Assembly (NCBI GenBank): GCA_965243245.1
Contig: OZ251536.1
Span: 124,001-188,000 of the forward strand
Length of the DNA: 64,000 bases
DNA from: JAYQKL01 sp965243245
GTDB lineage: Bacteria; Pseudomonadota; Alphaproteobacteria; RS24
Direction of reading: 5' to 3'
Shown: piece by piece, positions 47,982 to 57,823 of the stretch
Layout of the letters: every line of letters begins with the position of its first letter
How positions within the stretch are numbered: the stretch's first letter is position 1
The notes under the pieces: generated by a model
Databases searched by the model: none
Told to the model about the DNA's origin: nothing
Seen by the model: the letters and a program-made list of their open reading frames with translations, nothing else
Program-made: the position numbers and the translations under genes

Positions 47982-48890
47982 ATGGTAATGAAAATGAATG
48001 ATACAAGGTTTGGGTTTGTTGCGGTCATCGGGCCGCCTAATGCTGGGAAATCAACTTTAGCCAATGCTTTGATTGGACAAAAAGTATCTATTGTGACGCA
48101 TAAAACGCAAACGACGCGGGCACGCTTGCGCGGCGTTGTTATAGAGGGCAAGGCGCAAATCATATTGGTTGATACGCCGGGTGTGTTTGATGGCCAGCGT
48201 AAAATGGACAGGGCTATGGTTCATGAGGCATGGGCAGGGGCAAATGATGCTGACGTTATTGCGGTCGTGCTGGATGTTAGCAAAAGGCTACCAAAGGAAA
48301 CAGAAATGGTGCTTGCAGGTATTCAGGAAACGACAAAGCCTGTGATGCTTATTTTGAACAAAATAGATGCGGTGCGACATGAAACGCTTTTGGGCTTGGT
48401 CGATGAGTTGAGTAAAAAAGCAAATTTTAAAGAAATTTTCATGGTATCGGCTCTTAAAGAGCAAGGTTTGGAAGAGCTGCGTCAATGCCTTAGCATGGCT
48501 GTACCAGAGGGGGTTTGGCAATATCCAGAAGATATGGCGGCGGATGTACCTTCATTGTTTCTGGCGGCGGAGGTCACGCGCGAGAAACTATTTTTGCGAA
48601 TGCATCAAGAGCTGCCTTATGCGCTGACGGTTGAAACCGAAAAATGGACGCGCCAGAAAAATGGAAGTGTAAAAATCGAGCAAGTTATTTATGTGCGCCG
48701 CGATACGCAAAAAGCGATTATTTTAGGCAAAAATGGACGCGCAATCAAAGAAATTGGACAACAGGCGCGGCTTGATATGGAAGAGATATTTGACCACCGT
48801 GTCCATTTATTTTTGTTTGTCAAAGTGCGTGAGAATTGGATTGAAGACCCAGAGCGCATGCGCATGATGGGGATTACCTCTTCATTTTAA
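47982..48890 (+). CDS. era: GTPase Era
   Basis: 302 aa from the first of three close ATG codons (47982, 47988, 47994); the exact start is uncertain by four residues. G1 GPPNAGKSTL, G3 DTPG, G4 NKID and G5 SAL are all visible, followed by a C-terminal KH domain (IILGKNGRAIKEIGQQARLDM). It binds the 3' end of 16S rRNA and checks maturation of the small ribosomal subunit. It sits 6 bp after rnc. Confidence 0.96.
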   Translation: MVMKMNDTRFGFVAVIGPPNAGKSTLANALIGQKVSIVTHKTQTTRARLRGVVIEGKAQIILVDTPGVFDGQRKMDRAMVHEAWAGANDADVIAVVLDVSKRLPKETEMVLAGIQETTKPVMLILNKIDAVRHETLLGLVDELSKKANFKEIFMVSALKEQGLEELRQCLSMAVPEGVWQYPEDMAADVPSLFLAAEVTREKLFLRMHQELPYALTVETEKWTRQKNGSVKIEQVIYVRRDTQKAIILGKNGRAIKEIGQQARLDMEEIFDHRVHLFLFVKVRENWIEDPERMRMMGITSSF

Positions 48891-48908
48891 ACCAATCGGA
48901 GAACAGCC

Positions 48909-49664
48909 ATGGAGTGGCAGGCAGAAGCAACCGTTCTAAGTTCACGCCCGCATGGTGAAACAGCCGCCATTATTGAGGTTATCACAGAAGAAAATGGCCG
49001 TTTTGCGGGGCTTGTGCGCGGCGGTATTGGACGGCGCTTAAGACCTGTCTTACAAATGGGTAATCGAGTGCAAGCATGTTGGCGTGCCAGATTATCTGCT
49101 CACCTTGGTACTTTTACAGTTGAGCCGATTAAATTGCGGGCCGGTTTAGCGTTGCATGATCCTTTGCATCTGGCAGCTCTTAGGGCCTTATGCGATATGG
49201 CGCGAATTTTCCCCGAACGCCAAGCCTATCCGCGCTTGGCACGGGCTTTTGAGAGCTTAATTGAATGTCTTGATAGTCCGTCTGTTTGGCCCGCCGTTTT
49301 TATAAGGTTTGAGTTGGCTATGTTGGATGAATTGGGATTTGGGCTTGATTTAACCCGTTGTGCGGCAACTGGAAGTCATCATAATTTGACGCATATTTCG
49401 CCCACAAGCGGGCGGGCGGTATCGGCAGTTGCGGCTGAACCCTATTTGGATAGGCTTTTTATCATCCCGCCGTTTTTTATTGACCCTTTGGCTCAGGTAA
49501 GAGCCGCTGATCTGAAGGCTGGTTTTGAGATAACCGAATATTTTTTAAGTAAGCGACTTTATTATTCTATGGATGAAACCATCCCTGAGAGCAGAGCAAG
49601 AATGCTTTTTTTGTTGTTGCGTGATAGCGCGCTGGCGAATCTTGATATAAAAGCGCATGACTGA
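48909..49664 (+). CDS. recO: DNA repair protein RecO
   Basis: 251 aa. N-terminal OB-fold start MEWQAEATVLSSRPHGETAA, then GLVRGGIGRRLRPVLQMGN, and the helical C-terminal part with SGRAVS. It loads RecA onto SSB-covered single strands with RecR. There is no obvious zinc-binding Cys cluster as in some RecO proteins (a single Cys is seen near GFGLDLTRCA). ggag lies before the ATG. Its end overlaps parC by 8 bp. Confidence 0.93.
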   Translation: MEWQAEATVLSSRPHGETAAIIEVITEENGRFAGLVRGGIGRRLRPVLQMGNRVQACWRARLSAHLGTFTVEPIKLRAGLALHDPLHLAALRALCDMARIFPERQAYPRLARAFESLIECLDSPSVWPAVFIRFELAMLDELGFGLDLTRCAATGSHHNLTHISPTSGRAVSAVAAEPYLDRLFIIPPFFIDPLAQVRAADLKAGFEITEYFLSKRLYYSMDETIPESRARMLFLLLRDSALANLDIKAHD

Positions 49665-51912
49665 AGTAACATTGCCAGAGGACGGCGCGGCGAAAAACAT
49701 TACCTTGCGCGAAGCATTAGAAACGCGTTATTTGGCTTACGCGCTTTCCACCATCACAAACCGTGCCTTGCCAGATGCGCGTGATGGCTTGAAACCGGTC
49801 CACCGCCGCCTGCTTTTTGCTATGCGTCAGCTTAAGCTAGACCCAGATCAGGGGTTTAAAAAATGCGCGCGCGTTGTTGGGGATGTGATCGGGCGGTATC
49901 ACCCGCATGGCGATCAGGCGGTATATGACACGATGGTGCGGTTGGCACAAGATTTTGCTGTTCGCTATCCTTTAGTGGATGGGCAGGGTAATTTTGGCAA
50001 TATTGACGGGGATAGTGCTGCTGCGATGCGTTACACCGAAGCGCGGATGACCGAAATTGCGAGCTTGTTGCTACAAGACCTTAATCAAGATACGGTTGAT
50101 TTCAGAGTGACATATGATGGTGAGGATGAAGAGCCAATTGTCTTGCCGGGGGCATTTCCGAATCTTTTGGCAAATGGTTCAACAGGTATTGCCGTTGGTA
50201 TGGCGACTAATATTCCGCCCCATAATGTCAGTGAATTATGTCATGCGGCATTACATCTTATTAAAGCACCAAATGCTCGCATTGATAGATTATTTGAATA
50301 TGTGAAGGGGCCTGATTTTCCAACCGGCGGGATTATTGTTGAACCGCTGGAAAATATTCGCCAGTGCTATGCAACAGGGCGAGGGTCGATACGTCTGCGT
50401 GCCCGTTATGAGGTAGAAAACCTTGAGCATGGAACATGGCAAATTATTATTACTGAAATTCCATATCAGATTCAAAAATCGCGCTTGATTGAAAAAATTG
50501 CCGAGCTGATGCAAGCCAAAGCACTACCAATGCTCGATGATATTCGTGATGAGAGTGCCGAAGATATCAGACTCGTTATTATCCCTAAAAGCAAAAATAT
50601 GCAGCCAGAGCAAGTTATGTCTGTTTTATTCAGGCAAACCGATTTAGAAACGCGTTATTCTGTCAACCTCAATGTCTTGAATTCAGAAGGCGTGCCGGGT
50701 GTTTTGAATTTGCGAGAATTGCTTTTGGAATGGCTTAATCACCGTAAATTGGTTTTAATGCGCAAAAGTAAATTTCGGCTTAGAAAAATTGATGCGCGGC
50801 TTGAAGTTTTGGATGGGTATTTGATTGCTTATCTTAATCTTGATGAGGTTATTCGCATTATTCGTGAAGAAGATGACCCTCAGGCTGAAATGATGCAAGC
50901 TTTTGGATTAAATCAAACTCAGGCGGAAGCCATTTTGAATATGCGCCTTCGCGCTTTGCGTAAGCTTGAAGAAATGATTATAAAAACGGAGCATATAAGC
51001 CTTGAAGATGAACGCAAAGAACTCAACACTTTGCTGGGTTCAGACGAAAATCAATGGCACATTATCGGTGATGAGGTTAAGGCCCTTAAAAAAACTTATG
51101 CTCTTAAATCTTTGCTTGGACAACGGCGCACAAGTTTTGCCCTGCTTAATGAAGAAAATGAAGCACCGCTTGATATACTGATTGAAAAAGAACCTATAAC
51201 TATTATCTGTTCGCAAAAGGGCTGGGTGCGTGCGATGAAAGGGCATTTAGAAAATGTTAAGGATGTAAAATATAAAACGAGTGATACGGCAAAATTTGTT
51301 TTTCATGCTCAAACGACTGATAAATTGGTTGTTATTGCATCTAACGGACGCGCTTATATTATTGAGGCGAGTAAGCTGGCGAGTGGGCGCGGCAATGGAG
51401 AACCTCTTTCTTTGATGATAGACTTGCAATCTTGCGATGAGATTATTCAGATTTTCAGTTATGATGAAGCCCGCAAACTTGTTATGGCAACCCGAACGGG
51501 TAACGGATTTGTGGTTGAAGAAAATGAACTTTTCAATAATCGTCGTGCGGGTAAGCAAATTGTTAATGTTAAATCCTCTGATGAGCTCTTATGCTGTGTG
51601 CCGGTTGTCGGAACGCATCTTGCGGCGTTAGGTGAAAACCGCAAATTATTAATTTTTGAATTATCTGAGCTTCCGCTTATGACGCGCGGTAAGGGCGTTC
51701 GGTTGCAAAAATACACCGATGGCGCACTGGCTGATATTCGGTGTTTTGATAAAAATGACGGCTTGACGGTGATTGATAAAGCGGGACGCTCGCGTTTGTT
51801 CGAAAACTTGAAAGAATGGGAAGGTATCCGCGCACAAGCGGGCCGTATTCGCCCCAAAGGGTTTCCCGCTAATGGTCTTATGGGGCCTGCTTTTAAAAAC
51901 AAAATGGCATAA
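49657..51912 (+). CDS. parC: DNA topoisomerase IV subunit A
   Basis: 751 aa. The breakage-reunion domain has ALPDARDGLKPVHRRLLFAM, YHPHGDQAVYDTMVRLAQ and the catalytic Tyr126 in AAAMRYTEARM. The C-terminal part has beta-pinwheel repeats. The protein length and the absence of a clear GyrA box (QRRGGKG) favour ParC over GyrA. It decatenates daughter chromosomes together with ParE. It is convergent with dctM, with 3 bp between the stops. Confidence 0.94.
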   Translation: MTEVTLPEDGAAKNITLREALETRYLAYALSTITNRALPDARDGLKPVHRRLLFAMRQLKLDPDQGFKKCARVVGDVIGRYHPHGDQAVYDTMVRLAQDFAVRYPLVDGQGNFGNIDGDSAAAMRYTEARMTEIASLLLQDLNQDTVDFRVTYDGEDEEPIVLPGAFPNLLANGSTGIAVGMATNIPPHNVSELCHAALHLIKAPNARIDRLFEYVKGPDFPTGGIIVEPLENIRQCYATGRGSIRLRARYEVENLEHGTWQIIITEIPYQIQKSRLIEKIAELMQAKALPMLDDIRDESAEDIRLVIIPKSKNMQPEQVMSVLFRQTDLETRYSVNLNVLNSEGVPGVLNLRELLLEWLNHRKLVLMRKSKFRLRKIDARLEVLDGYLIAYLNLDEVIRIIREEDDPQAEMMQAFGLNQTQAEAILNMRLRALRKLEEMIIKTEHISLEDERKELNTLLGSDENQWHIIGDEVKALKKTYALKSLLGQRRTSFALLNEENEAPLDILIEKEPITIICSQKGWVRAMKGHLENVKDVKYKTSDTAKFVFHAQTTDKLVVIASNGRAYIIEASKLASGRGNGEPLSLMIDLQSCDEIIQIFSYDEARKLVMATRTGNGFVVEENELFNNRRAGKQIVNVKSSDELLCCVPVVGTHLAALGENRKLLIFELSELPLMTRGKGVRLQKYTDGALADIRCFDKNDGLTVIDKAGRSRLFENLKEWEGIRAQAGRIRPKGFPANGLMGPAFKNKMA

Positions 51913-51915
51913 TAA

Positions 51916-53463
51916 TTATCCGAAAATTTGTTCTGGCAACCAGACGATAAGCTCTGGCAAATAGACGAGCAATGCAATCAAAGCAATCTGTATTAAAACA
52001 AAAGGTATCACGCCTTTATAAATTTCTGTGGTTTTGAGACTGTCAGGTGCAACGCCGCGTAGGTAAAATAAGGTAAACCCAAATGGCGGCGTCAGAAATG
52101 ATGTTTGAAGATTCAAAGCCATCATAATGCCAAGCCAGATAGGATCAAAACCTAAGTGAAACAATATAGGCGCAACAATCGGCACAACCACAAATATAAT
52201 TTCGATAAAATCAAGGAAGAAGCCTAATAAAAACATAAGCAGCATGACACTAAACAGAACGACCATGGGTCCTCCGGGGAGGTTAATTAGAAATTCATGC
52301 ACAAATTCATCGCCTTCAAACCCGCGAAAAACGAGACTGAACAAAGCCGCGCCAATCAAAATAATAAACACCATAGAAGTGATGCGTGATGTACGCATCA
52401 TGACGTCACTTAATATTTTATTTTCATAGGTGCGTTTGAGGCTTGTTGCGAGACCGATTAAAAACACACCGCATAAGCCAAAAGCGATAATAATGCCGAT
52501 TTGTGAGGAAAATGTAGGGGCGTTAAGATTGAGACGTAGATCAAACATATTAGTTAAAACGATAAGTCCGCCCAATGACACGGCGGCGAGGCGGATGCGT
52601 TTTGACCCGTTTTGAAGCCTATCGCCTGCCAATAATAATGTGCCTATGGCACCAACAGCGGCGGCTTCGGTTGGTGTTGCGATACCGGTTAGAATTGCAC
52701 CTAACACGGACACAATCAAAATGATTGGTGCGAGCAAACTTGTCATAATGGTGCTAAATGAAACGGGTTCAGTGTCCTCAAAGGCGGGGGCGGATTCTGG
52801 TTTGAAGAATGCCCAGCCAAGTTGATAAATAATATAAAGACCAACGAGTAATAATCCGGGGATGAGGGCACCTGCAAAAAGTTCACCAACAGAAACCGTT
52901 TTAGGTGAAAAAATACCCATTTCAAGCTGTGTCTTTTGATAGGCATTTGCGATGACATCGCTGAGTAAAATCAACACAATGGATGGCGGGATGATTTGTC
53001 CCAAAGTACCGGCCGCGCTTATCGTGCCGGCCGTTAGAGATGGATTATACCCGCGTTTGAGCATAGTTGGCAGTGACATCAACCCCATTGTTACAACGGT
53101 TGCGCCGACAATTCCGGTAGATGCGGCGAGCAAAGCCCCAACTATAATGACCGAGATGCCAAGTCCGCCGCGCATTTTACCAAATAGACGCCCCATATTT
53201 TCTAGCAGCTCTTCTGCAATACGTGAACGCTCCAGCATCGTTCCCATAAAAATAAACAAAGGAACAGCAATGAGTACTTTATTTGTCATTGTCCCAAAAA
53301 TACGTTGCGGTAAAGCTTGTAAAAAGGCGTAATCAAATAGATCTACGCTGATGCCGATAAGGGCAAACAACAAAGCAACGCCGCCAAGAGTGAAAGCAAC
53401 TGGAAAACCAATAAGCAAAAAAACCAGGGCTGCCGCAAACATGCAAAGGGCTAGGATTTCCAT
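51916..53463 (-). CDS. dctM: TRAP transporter large permease (DctM family)
   Basis: 515 aa, strongly hydrophobic, about 12-14 transmembrane helices. Typical DctM features: FPVAFTLGG near the N-terminus, VPLFIFMGTMLERS, GLISLPTML-like GLMSLPTMLKRGY, AGTLGQIIPPSIVLILL, and the ATPTEAAAVGAIG loop. An inserted stretch of about 70 residues after the TEAAA helix is seen in the subgroup of longer DctM proteins. It drives substrate uptake with a sodium gradient. It begins exactly after the dctQ stop. Confidence 0.93.
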   Translation of the reverse strand: MEILALCMFAAALVFLLIGFPVAFTLGGVALLFALIGISVDLFDYAFLQALPQRIFGTMTNKVLIAVPLFIFMGTMLERSRIAEELLENMGRLFGKMRGGLGISVIIVGALLAASTGIVGATVVTMGLMSLPTMLKRGYNPSLTAGTISAAGTLGQIIPPSIVLILLSDVIANAYQKTQLEMGIFSPKTVSVGELFAGALIPGLLLVGLYIIYQLGWAFFKPESAPAFEDTEPVSFSTIMTSLLAPIILIVSVLGAILTGIATPTEAAAVGAIGTLLLAGDRLQNGSKRIRLAAVSLGGLIVLTNMFDLRLNLNAPTFSSQIGIIIAFGLCGVFLIGLATSLKRTYENKILSDVMMRTSRITSMVFIILIGAALFSLVFRGFEGDEFVHEFLINLPGGPMVVLFSVMLLMFLLGFFLDFIEIIFVVVPIVAPILFHLGFDPIWLGIMMALNLQTSFLTPPFGFTLFYLRGVAPDSLKTTEIYKGVIPFVLIQIALIALLVYLPELIVWLPEQIFG

Positions 53464-53979
53464 TTAACTCTCTTCTTTGCCAAAAATCTGGTGCATGGAT
53501 TTGAAACTTTGCGAAACACCTTGAAGGATTAAAAGCCCGGCCATAATTGGAATAATTGTTTTTAAAAGGTAAATAGCTTGAATACCGCCATTTTCAGGCG
53601 AGCCTTCTTTGACCCGCCATGATAAGGCAATATAATTTTGTGATGCATAAATAATCAGCACACAAAAGGGAATAAGAAAAACCAAACATCCAAACAAGTT
53701 CACCATGGCTTGATGGCGTTGTGACATTGCGCAATAAAAAATGTCAACGCGCACATGTTCATCGGCCAGAAGCGTGCCAGCACTTGCAAGCATAAATAAC
53801 ATAGCATGCATATAGATGATGCTTTCTTGTATTTGCACCGAGCCAGTGCCAAAGACATAACGCATGATAACCACAAAGATTTGTACCAAGACCATACCAA
53901 GCGATAACCAAGCAACGAGCTTTAAAATAAGCGTGTTAAGCTCATCAATAGCTGCTGAAATTTTCATAAGCTGTTGCAT
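53464..53979 (-). CDS. dctQ: TRAP transporter small permease (DctQ family)
   Basis: 171 aa from ATG 53979, which has AAGGG eight bases upstream and lies after the dctP stop; an earlier in-frame ATG at 54036 would overlap dctP. Four transmembrane helices and the DctQ signature region (QESIIYMHAMLFMLASAGTL). It is the small membrane subunit joined to DctM. Confidence 0.92.
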   Translation of the reverse strand: MQQLMKISAAIDELNTLILKLVAWLSLGMVLVQIFVVIMRYVFGTGSVQIQESIIYMHAMLFMLASAGTLLADEHVRVDIFYCAMSQRHQAMVNLFGCLVFLIPFCVLIIYASQNYIALSWRVKEGSPENGGIQAIYLLKTIIPIMAGLLILQGVSQSFKSMHQIFGKEES

Positions 53980-53990
53980 TCTAAGTACCC

Positions 53991-55079
53991 TTAAAGGCGG
54001 TGTTTCAAAAAACCTTCTTCGGCAAAAGGCGACCATTTTTTATAAAAACCCATAGCCTTCATAGCACTATCATAGACACGTTTGGCAAGGTCGCTTTTTT
54101 GCGACACTTCCTGCATTACTTCTTGAGCCGTTTCTTGCAAAGCTAGCATAATGTCATCAGAGAAGTTTCGCGGGGTAATATTATGTTGGGTTTTCAGATT
54201 ATGTAAGGCACGGGCATTATTATGAAAAAATTTGGCATTGGTGCTATGTGTTTCAGCTTGGAACGCGGTTTTTAGAATTTCTTGATGCTTTTTGCTTAAA
54301 CTATTCCAGACCTCAAGATTTATGCCCGTTGCCAAAGCACCATTGGATTCATGAAAACCGGGCGAGTAAAAATATTTGCTAATTTGATAAAAACCGAGTG
54401 CCATATCATTCCAAGGCCCAACCCATTCAGCCGCATCAAGCGCACCAGATTGCAAAGCAGCATATAATTCACCGCCCGGCAGAAGCACCGGCAAAGCCCC
54501 CCGTCGGCGGATGACTTCGCCGCCCAGCCCCGGCATCCGTATTTTCAAGCCTTTGAAATCTTCAATCGTGTCAATAGGCTTATTGTACCAACCACCAGAT
54601 TGCGTGCCAGTATCGCCAGATATAAAGGATTTAATATTAAACGGTGCCGTTAATTCATCCCAAAGTTGTTGGCCGCCGCCAAACTCAATCCATGCAGAAA
54701 ATTCAATTGCCGTCATACCAAAAGGCCAAGTGGTGAAGAAACCAAATACAGGGTCCTTACCTTGCCAGTAATATTCGGCGCCATGATACATATCTGCCGT
54801 GCCCGTCGAGACAGCATCAAAAGCCTCTAAAGCACCGACAAGCTCGCCTGCGGCATAAACTTTAATCTCCAATTCGCCATCAGATATGAGCTTTACCCGC
54901 TTGGCAATATTTTCAGGTGCCGTGCCAAGACCGGGAAAGTTCTTTGGCCAAGTCGTAACCTGCCTTAAGCGTCGACGCCCTTTGGCATAGGCCGGCGCAT
55001 AAGGGCTAAAAGCAACGCTCGTTGCCCCAAGTCCTGCGGCTCCGGTAAGAATATTACGGCGCGTGATTTTCTTAGACAT
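53991..55079 (-). CDS. TRAP substrate-binding protein, probably for 2-oxo acids
   Basis: 362 aa from ATG 55079. Tat-type signal peptide (RRNILTGAAGLGATSVAF, cleavage near AYA). The mature part begins RQVTTWPKNFPGLGTAP, and DMYHGAEYYWQGK and IRMPGLGGEV follow; these segments resemble the TakP-type binding proteins that bind pyruvate and other 2-oxo acids, though mannitol or lactate binding is possible. It delivers substrate to DctQ-DctM in the same operon. The RR motif implies folding in the cytoplasm before export. Confidence 0.87.
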   Translation of the reverse strand: MSKKITRRNILTGAAGLGATSVAFSPYAPAYAKGRRRLRQVTTWPKNFPGLGTAPENIAKRVKLISDGELEIKVYAAGELVGALEAFDAVSTGTADMYHGAEYYWQGKDPVFGFFTTWPFGMTAIEFSAWIEFGGGQQLWDELTAPFNIKSFISGDTGTQSGGWYNKPIDTIEDFKGLKIRMPGLGGEVIRRRGALPVLLPGGELYAALQSGALDAAEWVGPWNDMALGFYQISKYFYSPGFHESNGALATGINLEVWNSLSKKHQEILKTAFQAETHSTNAKFFHNNARALHNLKTQHNITPRNFSDDIMLALQETAQEVMQEVSQKSDLAKRVYDSAMKAMGFYKKWSPFAEEGFLKHRL

Positions 55080-55101
55080 ATATGTAACTTTCAAAGAGTA
55101 T

Positions 55102-55824
55102 TTAATTTTTCGAGGGCTTCCACCCACTTTCAGTTAGTTTTTCAAGCGGTTTGAAACGCTCCTTATACATCATTTTTTGACAATTTTCTATCCAATACCC
55201 CAAATAGAGATATTTTAACCCCGCCTCGCGTGTGCGTTGTATCTGGTCCAAGATCATGAAAGTGCCAAGACTGCGTTTGTCCAGTTCAGGGTCATAAAAT
55301 GAATAGACCATAGATAACCCATCTGAGAGCCGATCAATGAGGCAAACGCCAATCAACTCATTATTTGGGGTTGTATATTCTACCAGATGAGTATCCACGC
55401 TTGTGTCTTCAACCATCGCTGTATAATCAAAAAAAGTCATATCGCTCATGCCGCCATCTTTATGTCGGTGCTCTAGATATTTGCATAAAAGGTCGAATTG
55501 TTTTTTATGTGTTTCGGTTTTTAGGTGAACGCCTTTGAGGTCTGCGTTTTTCTTTAGAATTCTTTGAAAACTAGAAGACGCCACAAAGGCTTGGGCTTTA
55601 ACGCGAACAGAGATACATGCCTGACAGTTTTCGCATGAATGTTTATAAAGGATATTTTGACTCCGCCGGAATCCTGCATGGGTTAGTACGTCGTTAAGGG
55701 CATTGGCATTTTGGTCAGATAAATGCGTAAAAATTTTTTTCTCAATTTTGCCGTCAAGATAAGGACAAGGAGCTGGCGGTGTCATATAAAACAGCGGCAG
55801 TTTATTGTGTTCAAATTCTTTCAT
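55102..55824 (-). CDS. bpt: Aspartate/glutamate leucyltransferase (Bpt)
   Basis: 240 aa. N-terminal PCPYLDGKIE and the paired Cys of CENCQACISVRV, then the GNAT-like C-terminal domain with GVCLIDRLSDGLSMVYSFYDP and the late motif LGYWIENCQKM. It attaches leucine from Leu-tRNA to proteins beginning with Asp or Glu, marking them for ClpAP. It lies 9 bp after the SLC13-type gene and 22 bp before dctP, so it may share their transcript although no functional link is obvious. Confidence 0.93.
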   Translation of the reverse strand: MKEFEHNKLPLFYMTPPAPCPYLDGKIEKKIFTHLSDQNANALNDVLTHAGFRRSQNILYKHSCENCQACISVRVKAQAFVASSSFQRILKKNADLKGVHLKTETHKKQFDLLCKYLEHRHKDGGMSDMTFFDYTAMVEDTSVDTHLVEYTTPNNELIGVCLIDRLSDGLSMVYSFYDPELDKRSLGTFMILDQIQRTREAGLKYLYLGYWIENCQKMMYKERFKPLEKLTESGWKPSKN

Positions 55825-55833
55825 GGCCCTATC

Positions 55834-57693
55834 TTAAGCGTGAAAATACCAAGGCGCAAACAAAGAATAAGTCAGCCAGATGATAAAAATGAGCGGCAAG
55901 CCACAACGTAGAAAATCTTTAAATTGATAATTACCCGGTGTCATGACCAGCAAGTTGGTTTGATAAGCAAAGGGGGTTGCAAAAGAACAATTGGCGGCAA
56001 AAATAACAGCAAAAACGAAGGCTTCAACAGGCATTGCGAGACTATTAGACAGACTCAAGGCAATCGGGGTGAACAAAACGGCTGTGGCATTATTACTCAA
56101 GATATTTGTGACAAGAGCGCATAATAAGAAAAAAGCCGATAAGATAATCCACGGATTAAAATTCTCGAACAAGGTGATGAAGCTCGTTGCCAAATATACC
56201 GCGCCGCCCGTCTTTGCCATCGCTGTGGACATGGCTAAGGCGACACCAATGGTCAAAAAAATCCGCATATCGACGCCGCGTGCGGCTTGGCGAATGTTCA
56301 AAACACCCGACACAATCATGGCGGCAGCCCCGGCTAGGGCGGCCGTCACAATGGGCACTATGTTGAGGGCCGCTAATAAAATAGTCACCCCGAAAATCAA
56401 GCGTGCTTGATTTGCATGGGCAAAATTTGGCAAATTAGAGGCTGACCATTCCAGTAATAAAACATCTCGATTTGAGCGCAACCCTTGGATTTGCTTGGTT
56501 GTGCCTAAAACCAACAGAACATCGCCCGGTTCTAATCTTATATCTTTGAGGTTTTGGCGCATCATTCGGCTTCTGCGCTGAACGCCTAAAGCGCGGCACC
56601 CTGTTTCAAAGCGAAACCCCGTTTGATAAATTGTCCGCGCTTGCATGCGTGAGCCGGGAGCAATAACAACTTCGGCAAGGGTTGGGGTTTCACCGGTAGC
56701 GTCTTTTTCAGAAGCAGATACAGAGGCACCAAAATCAGAGAGTGGATGCTCCAATGCCGAAAGTGCTTCGGTGAGTTGACGGCGCGTCGCAGCCAGTACC
56801 AAAGTGTCACCCGCTTCAAGTTCAAACCCCTCAAAAGGCGGGAGCATTGCTTTGGCGCGTCTTTCGACACTGCGTAGAGTCATGCCTGTGATTTCAGGAA
56901 AAAATCCAGCAACTGGCTTGGCACCGATCAAGGCGTTGTCACTTTTTAAGCGAAATTCGACAATATATTGTTTGCCCGAAAGTTCCTGACTTTCATCCGT
57001 TTTGGCTTCATTTATGTTTTTAAGAAAATAGGGCATGACCAGCAAAACATAGAGTGACCCAATAAAGGCAAGCAATAAACCGGGATACGTAATAGAGAAA
57101 AAATTAATCTTTAAAAGCCCGCTTTCTTCGACCGCACCCGCAACCAGCAGATTTGTCGATGAGCCGATAAGCGTTGTCATGCCACCAAGAATACAAATAA
57201 AACTAAGCGGCATCATCACTCGCGGCGAGGCTAATTTGACTCTATTAGCAAGCGCGCTAACGATAGGAATACACATAATGACAACGGGCGTATTGTTCAA
57301 AAATGCGCTGGCAATCATCGCCAGAATAAATAGCAAAGTTAGGGCAAAGAGTTGCGAATTAGAGGTCAAAGACATAAATCTTTCGGTCTCGCCTTCAATG
57401 GCACCAGATTGAAACAATCCCTGACCCATCACCAAAAGAGCAATAACGGCAATCAAGGCCGGATTACCAAACCCTGCCAAGAGGTCGACGGGACTGATTA
57501 AGCTTTGCGTTTCGGGGGTTATTAAAGCAGGCAGGTGAAATAACACTAAAAGAGCGATCAGAACGCAAAGCGATGTGACTTCCAATGCTATTTTTTCTAA
57601 AGCATAAGAAACCATGCCAAGTAGGATGATAAAATATGTTCCCCACATCAGCCAATTATTGTGACCGATTGTCGTTTCAAATGAAAAATCCAT
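55834..57693 (-). CDS. SLC13/DASS-family permease with two RCK_C (TrkA-C) domains
   Basis: 619 aa from ATG 57693, with GAAGGA nine bases upstream; a longer in-frame start would read through the divergent intergenic region. Twelve or so transmembrane helices in two halves, with SSTNLLVAG (first half) and NNATAVLFTP plus TPFAYQTNLLVMTPG (second half), the SNT-type motifs of anion/sodium symporters. Between the halves are two TrkA-C domains (about residues 215-300 and 330-420). Members move dicarboxylates, sulfate or other anions; the substrate cannot be told. First gene of the minus-strand set. Confidence 0.88.
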   Translation of the reverse strand: MDFSFETTIGHNNWLMWGTYFIILLGMVSYALEKIALEVTSLCVLIALLVLFHLPALITPETQSLISPVDLLAGFGNPALIAVIALLVMGQGLFQSGAIEGETERFMSLTSNSQLFALTLLFILAMIASAFLNNTPVVIMCIPIVSALANRVKLASPRVMMPLSFICILGGMTTLIGSSTNLLVAGAVEESGLLKINFFSITYPGLLLAFIGSLYVLLVMPYFLKNINEAKTDESQELSGKQYIVEFRLKSDNALIGAKPVAGFFPEITGMTLRSVERRAKAMLPPFEGFELEAGDTLVLAATRRQLTEALSALEHPLSDFGASVSASEKDATGETPTLAEVVIAPGSRMQARTIYQTGFRFETGCRALGVQRRSRMMRQNLKDIRLEPGDVLLVLGTTKQIQGLRSNRDVLLLEWSASNLPNFAHANQARLIFGVTILLAALNIVPIVTAALAGAAAMIVSGVLNIRQAARGVDMRIFLTIGVALAMSTAMAKTGGAVYLATSFITLFENFNPWIILSAFFLLCALVTNILSNNATAVLFTPIALSLSNSLAMPVEAFVFAVIFAANCSFATPFAYQTNLLVMTPGNYQFKDFLRCGLPLIFIIWLTYSLFAPWYFHA

Positions 57694-57823
57694 AAAGTTG
57701 CGTCCTTCGCCTCGGCGTTTGATTTCAATATGCGTAAAAAGGGGTGATTTCTCAAGGGATGATTGCGTTGTTATTTGTGCGATTATATATATAAGGTAAT
57801 TCAGCCATATTTGGAGGGTCATC